From Rothia sp. (in: high G+C Gram-positive bacteria) (GTDB lineage: Bacteria > Actinomycetota > Actinomycetes > Actinomycetales > Micrococcaceae): a stretch of DNA of 64,000 bases. Position numbers and translations under genes: made by a program. The stretch is taken from contig JAUNHE010000005.1 in assembly GCA_030524105.1 (NCBI GenBank), forward strand, positions 1 through 64,000, written 5' to 3'. Under the pieces are notes generated by a model. It did not search any database. It was not told where the DNA came from and saw nothing but the letters and a program-made list of their open reading frames with translations. How positions within the stretch are numbered: the stretch's first letter is position 1; each line of letters begins with the position of its first letter. Positions 62,953 to 64,000 of this stretch are shown piece after piece.

Positions 62953-64000
62953 TTGAAAACTGACTACGCATCACACAAGATAATTGTTCTTGGTGGCGGA
63001 CCAGCAGGCTATGAGGCTGCCCTGGTGGCAGCATCTTTAGGTGCTGACGTCACCATCATCGAAGACAAGGGCCTAGGCGGTGCTGCCGTCCTGACGGATG
63101 TGGTTCCCTCCAAGACTCTGATTGCATCGGCTGCGCTGATGGCCCGGATCTCTGAAGCAGCGGCCTTGGGCATCACCTTAGGCTCTAGCCAAACACCGCA
63201 GACACCTCACGTTGATTTAGGCAAGGTCAACAACCGCCTCCTTCACCTGGCCCAACAGCAGTCCCAGGACATCAAACGTTCCTTAGAACGTAGTGGGGTT
63301 AAAATCATTGCCGGTAAAGGCAAACTTAAGGACGCCCACACCGTAGAGGTTACGGATCAGAACGGTTTAAACTACGACTTAGAGACCGAGTTTATTCTCC
63401 TAGCTGTTGGTACCCATCCGCGTGAGCTTAAAACTGCCCAGCCCGACGGCAAACGTATTCTTAACTGGACCCAACTTTATAAACTGCCGCAGGTTCCGCC
63501 AGAGTTAATTGTGGTAGGTTCTGGCGTTACGGGGGCAGAGTTTGCTTCCGCCTATAACGGCCTGGGGTCTCAGGTTACCCTTATTTCATCCCGGGACCGG
63601 GTGCTGCCCGGAGAAGATGAAGATGCTGCTAACGTTTTAGAGAACGTGTTTGAGCGTCGCGGGGTTAAGGTAATGCCCAGGTCCAGGGCCGAAGCTGCCC
63701 AATACAGCGCCGACGGTAAAGGGGTTGTTGTTACCTTAGACGACGGTAGAAAAGTCTCTGGTACCCACGTTTTAATTGCGGTAGGTTCTATTCCTAACAC
63801 CTGGGATCTAGGCTTGGACAAAGCTGGTGTCAAGGTCACGGAATCTGGCCATATCGAAGTGGATAGGGTTTCCAGGACTAACGTATCCAACATTTACGCG
63901 GCCGGGGACTGCACGGGTGTTTATCCACTAGCATCAGTAGCGGGTATGCAGGGTAGGGTAGCGGTGGCCCATCTGATGGGAGACACCGTTAAGCCCTTAC
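62953..64000 (+). CDS. NAD(P)H-quinone dehydrogenase (LpdA-like flavoprotein), truncated by window end
   Basis: A flavoprotein of the disulfide oxidoreductase superfamily, open to the end of the window. FAD motif: IIVLGGGPAGYEAALVAASLGADVTIIE. The usual redox C-x4-C is absent; the corresponding stretch reads LGGAAVLTDVVPSKTLI, so it is not a lipoamide dehydrogenase. This matches the actinobacterial LpdA/Rv3303c group that reduces quinones. The NAD(P) motif is VVGSGVTGAEFASAY, and the second FAD motif is NIYAAGDCTG. TTG 62953 with AGAGGG upstream is the preferred start; GTG 62947 is the alternative. The C-terminal dimerisation domain is beyond the window. Confidence 0.9.
   Translation, partial: MKTDYASHKIIVLGGGPAGYEAALVAASLGADVTIIEDKGLGGAAVLTDVVPSKTLIASAALMARISEAAALGITLGSSQTPQTPHVDLGKVNNRLLHLAQQQSQDIKRSLERSGVKIIAGKGKLKDAHTVEVTDQNGLNYDLETEFILLAVGTHPRELKTAQPDGKRILNWTQLYKLPQVPPELIVVGSGVTGAEFASAYNGLGSQVTLISSRDRVLPGEDEDAANVLENVFERRGVKVMPRSRAEAAQYSADGKGVVVTLDDGRKVSGTHVLIAVGSIPNTWDLGLDKAGVKVTESGHIEVDRVSRTNVSNIYAAGDCTGVYPLASVAGMQGRVAVAHLMGDTVKPL

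Noticed and set aside
62947-64000. Lipoamide dehydrogenase assignment for the last gene
   Set aside because: The redox-active C-x4-C motif is missing (GGAAVLTDVV instead), so the quinone-reducing LpdA type fits better.

Overview
The window comes from an actinobacterial chromosome. The set glmU, prs, rplY (L25/Ctc type), pth, mfd, sufS-sufU, deoC, a phosphosugar mutase and an LpdA-like flavoprotein, the frequent GTG/TTG starts, a DUF2505 protein and fibrinogen-like YCD-GGGW exoproteins all fit Actinomycetota. The moderate base composition and the exoprotein type suggest a Micrococcaceae relative (Rothia/Arthrobacter-like). Genus is inference only.

The main feature is a large cell-surface polysaccharide region threaded through a normally compact housekeeping block. 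In many actinobacteria glmU, prs, rplY, pth and mfd lie close together. Here prs (ends 9692) and rplY (starts 34580) are separated by about 25 kb, and pth (ends 35870) and mfd (starts about 56082) by about 20 kb.

Layout: 1-6400 holds a two-gene ABC transporter, two glycosyltransferases and an ABC-F ATPase. 6368-9743 holds an LMW tyrosine phosphatase, tRNA-Gln, glmU, prs and a terminator. 9850-27197 is polysaccharide locus 1: eight recognisable glycosyltransferases plus a CgeB-like and a sialyltransferase-like protein, an ABC flippase, a Wzy-like polymerase, an acyltransferase, and a nonulosonic-acid pair made of a NeuA-like CMP transferase and an unusual CBS-NeuB-SAF-TIM-barrel fusion. 27258-28043 is a lipoprotein-like protein with two Excalibur motifs. 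28280-30868 holds a Wzz/BY-kinase operon with a nucleotidyltransferase and a PqqD-like protein. 31024-34398 is dTDP-rhamnose synthesis (rmlA, rmlB, an rmlC-rmlD fusion). 34580-38450 holds rplY, pth, sufS, sufU and a TagD-like cytidylyltransferase. 39188-46089 is polysaccharide locus 2, one minus-strand operon: CDP-alcohol phosphotransferase, GT2, Wzy, Wzx, Wzz, Alg14-like, Alg13-like. 46492-55741 holds three paralogous secreted fibrinogen-like/propeller proteins and a lipoprotein. 56082-64000 holds mfd, a small membrane protein, deoC, a phosphosugar mutase and the start of an LpdA-like NAD(P)H dehydrogenase that runs off the window.

Working model (inference): rhamnose and a sialic-acid-like sugar are activated here. 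Glycosyltransferases assemble repeat units that are flipped by an ABC flippase (locus 1) or Wzx (locus 2) and polymerised by two Wzy-like proteins. Chain length is controlled by two Wzz-like proteins, one with an intact BY-kinase that the LMW phosphatase could oppose. The fibrinogen-like proteins are exported and may bind surface glycans. No insertion sequence, phage gene or CRISPR array was recognised.
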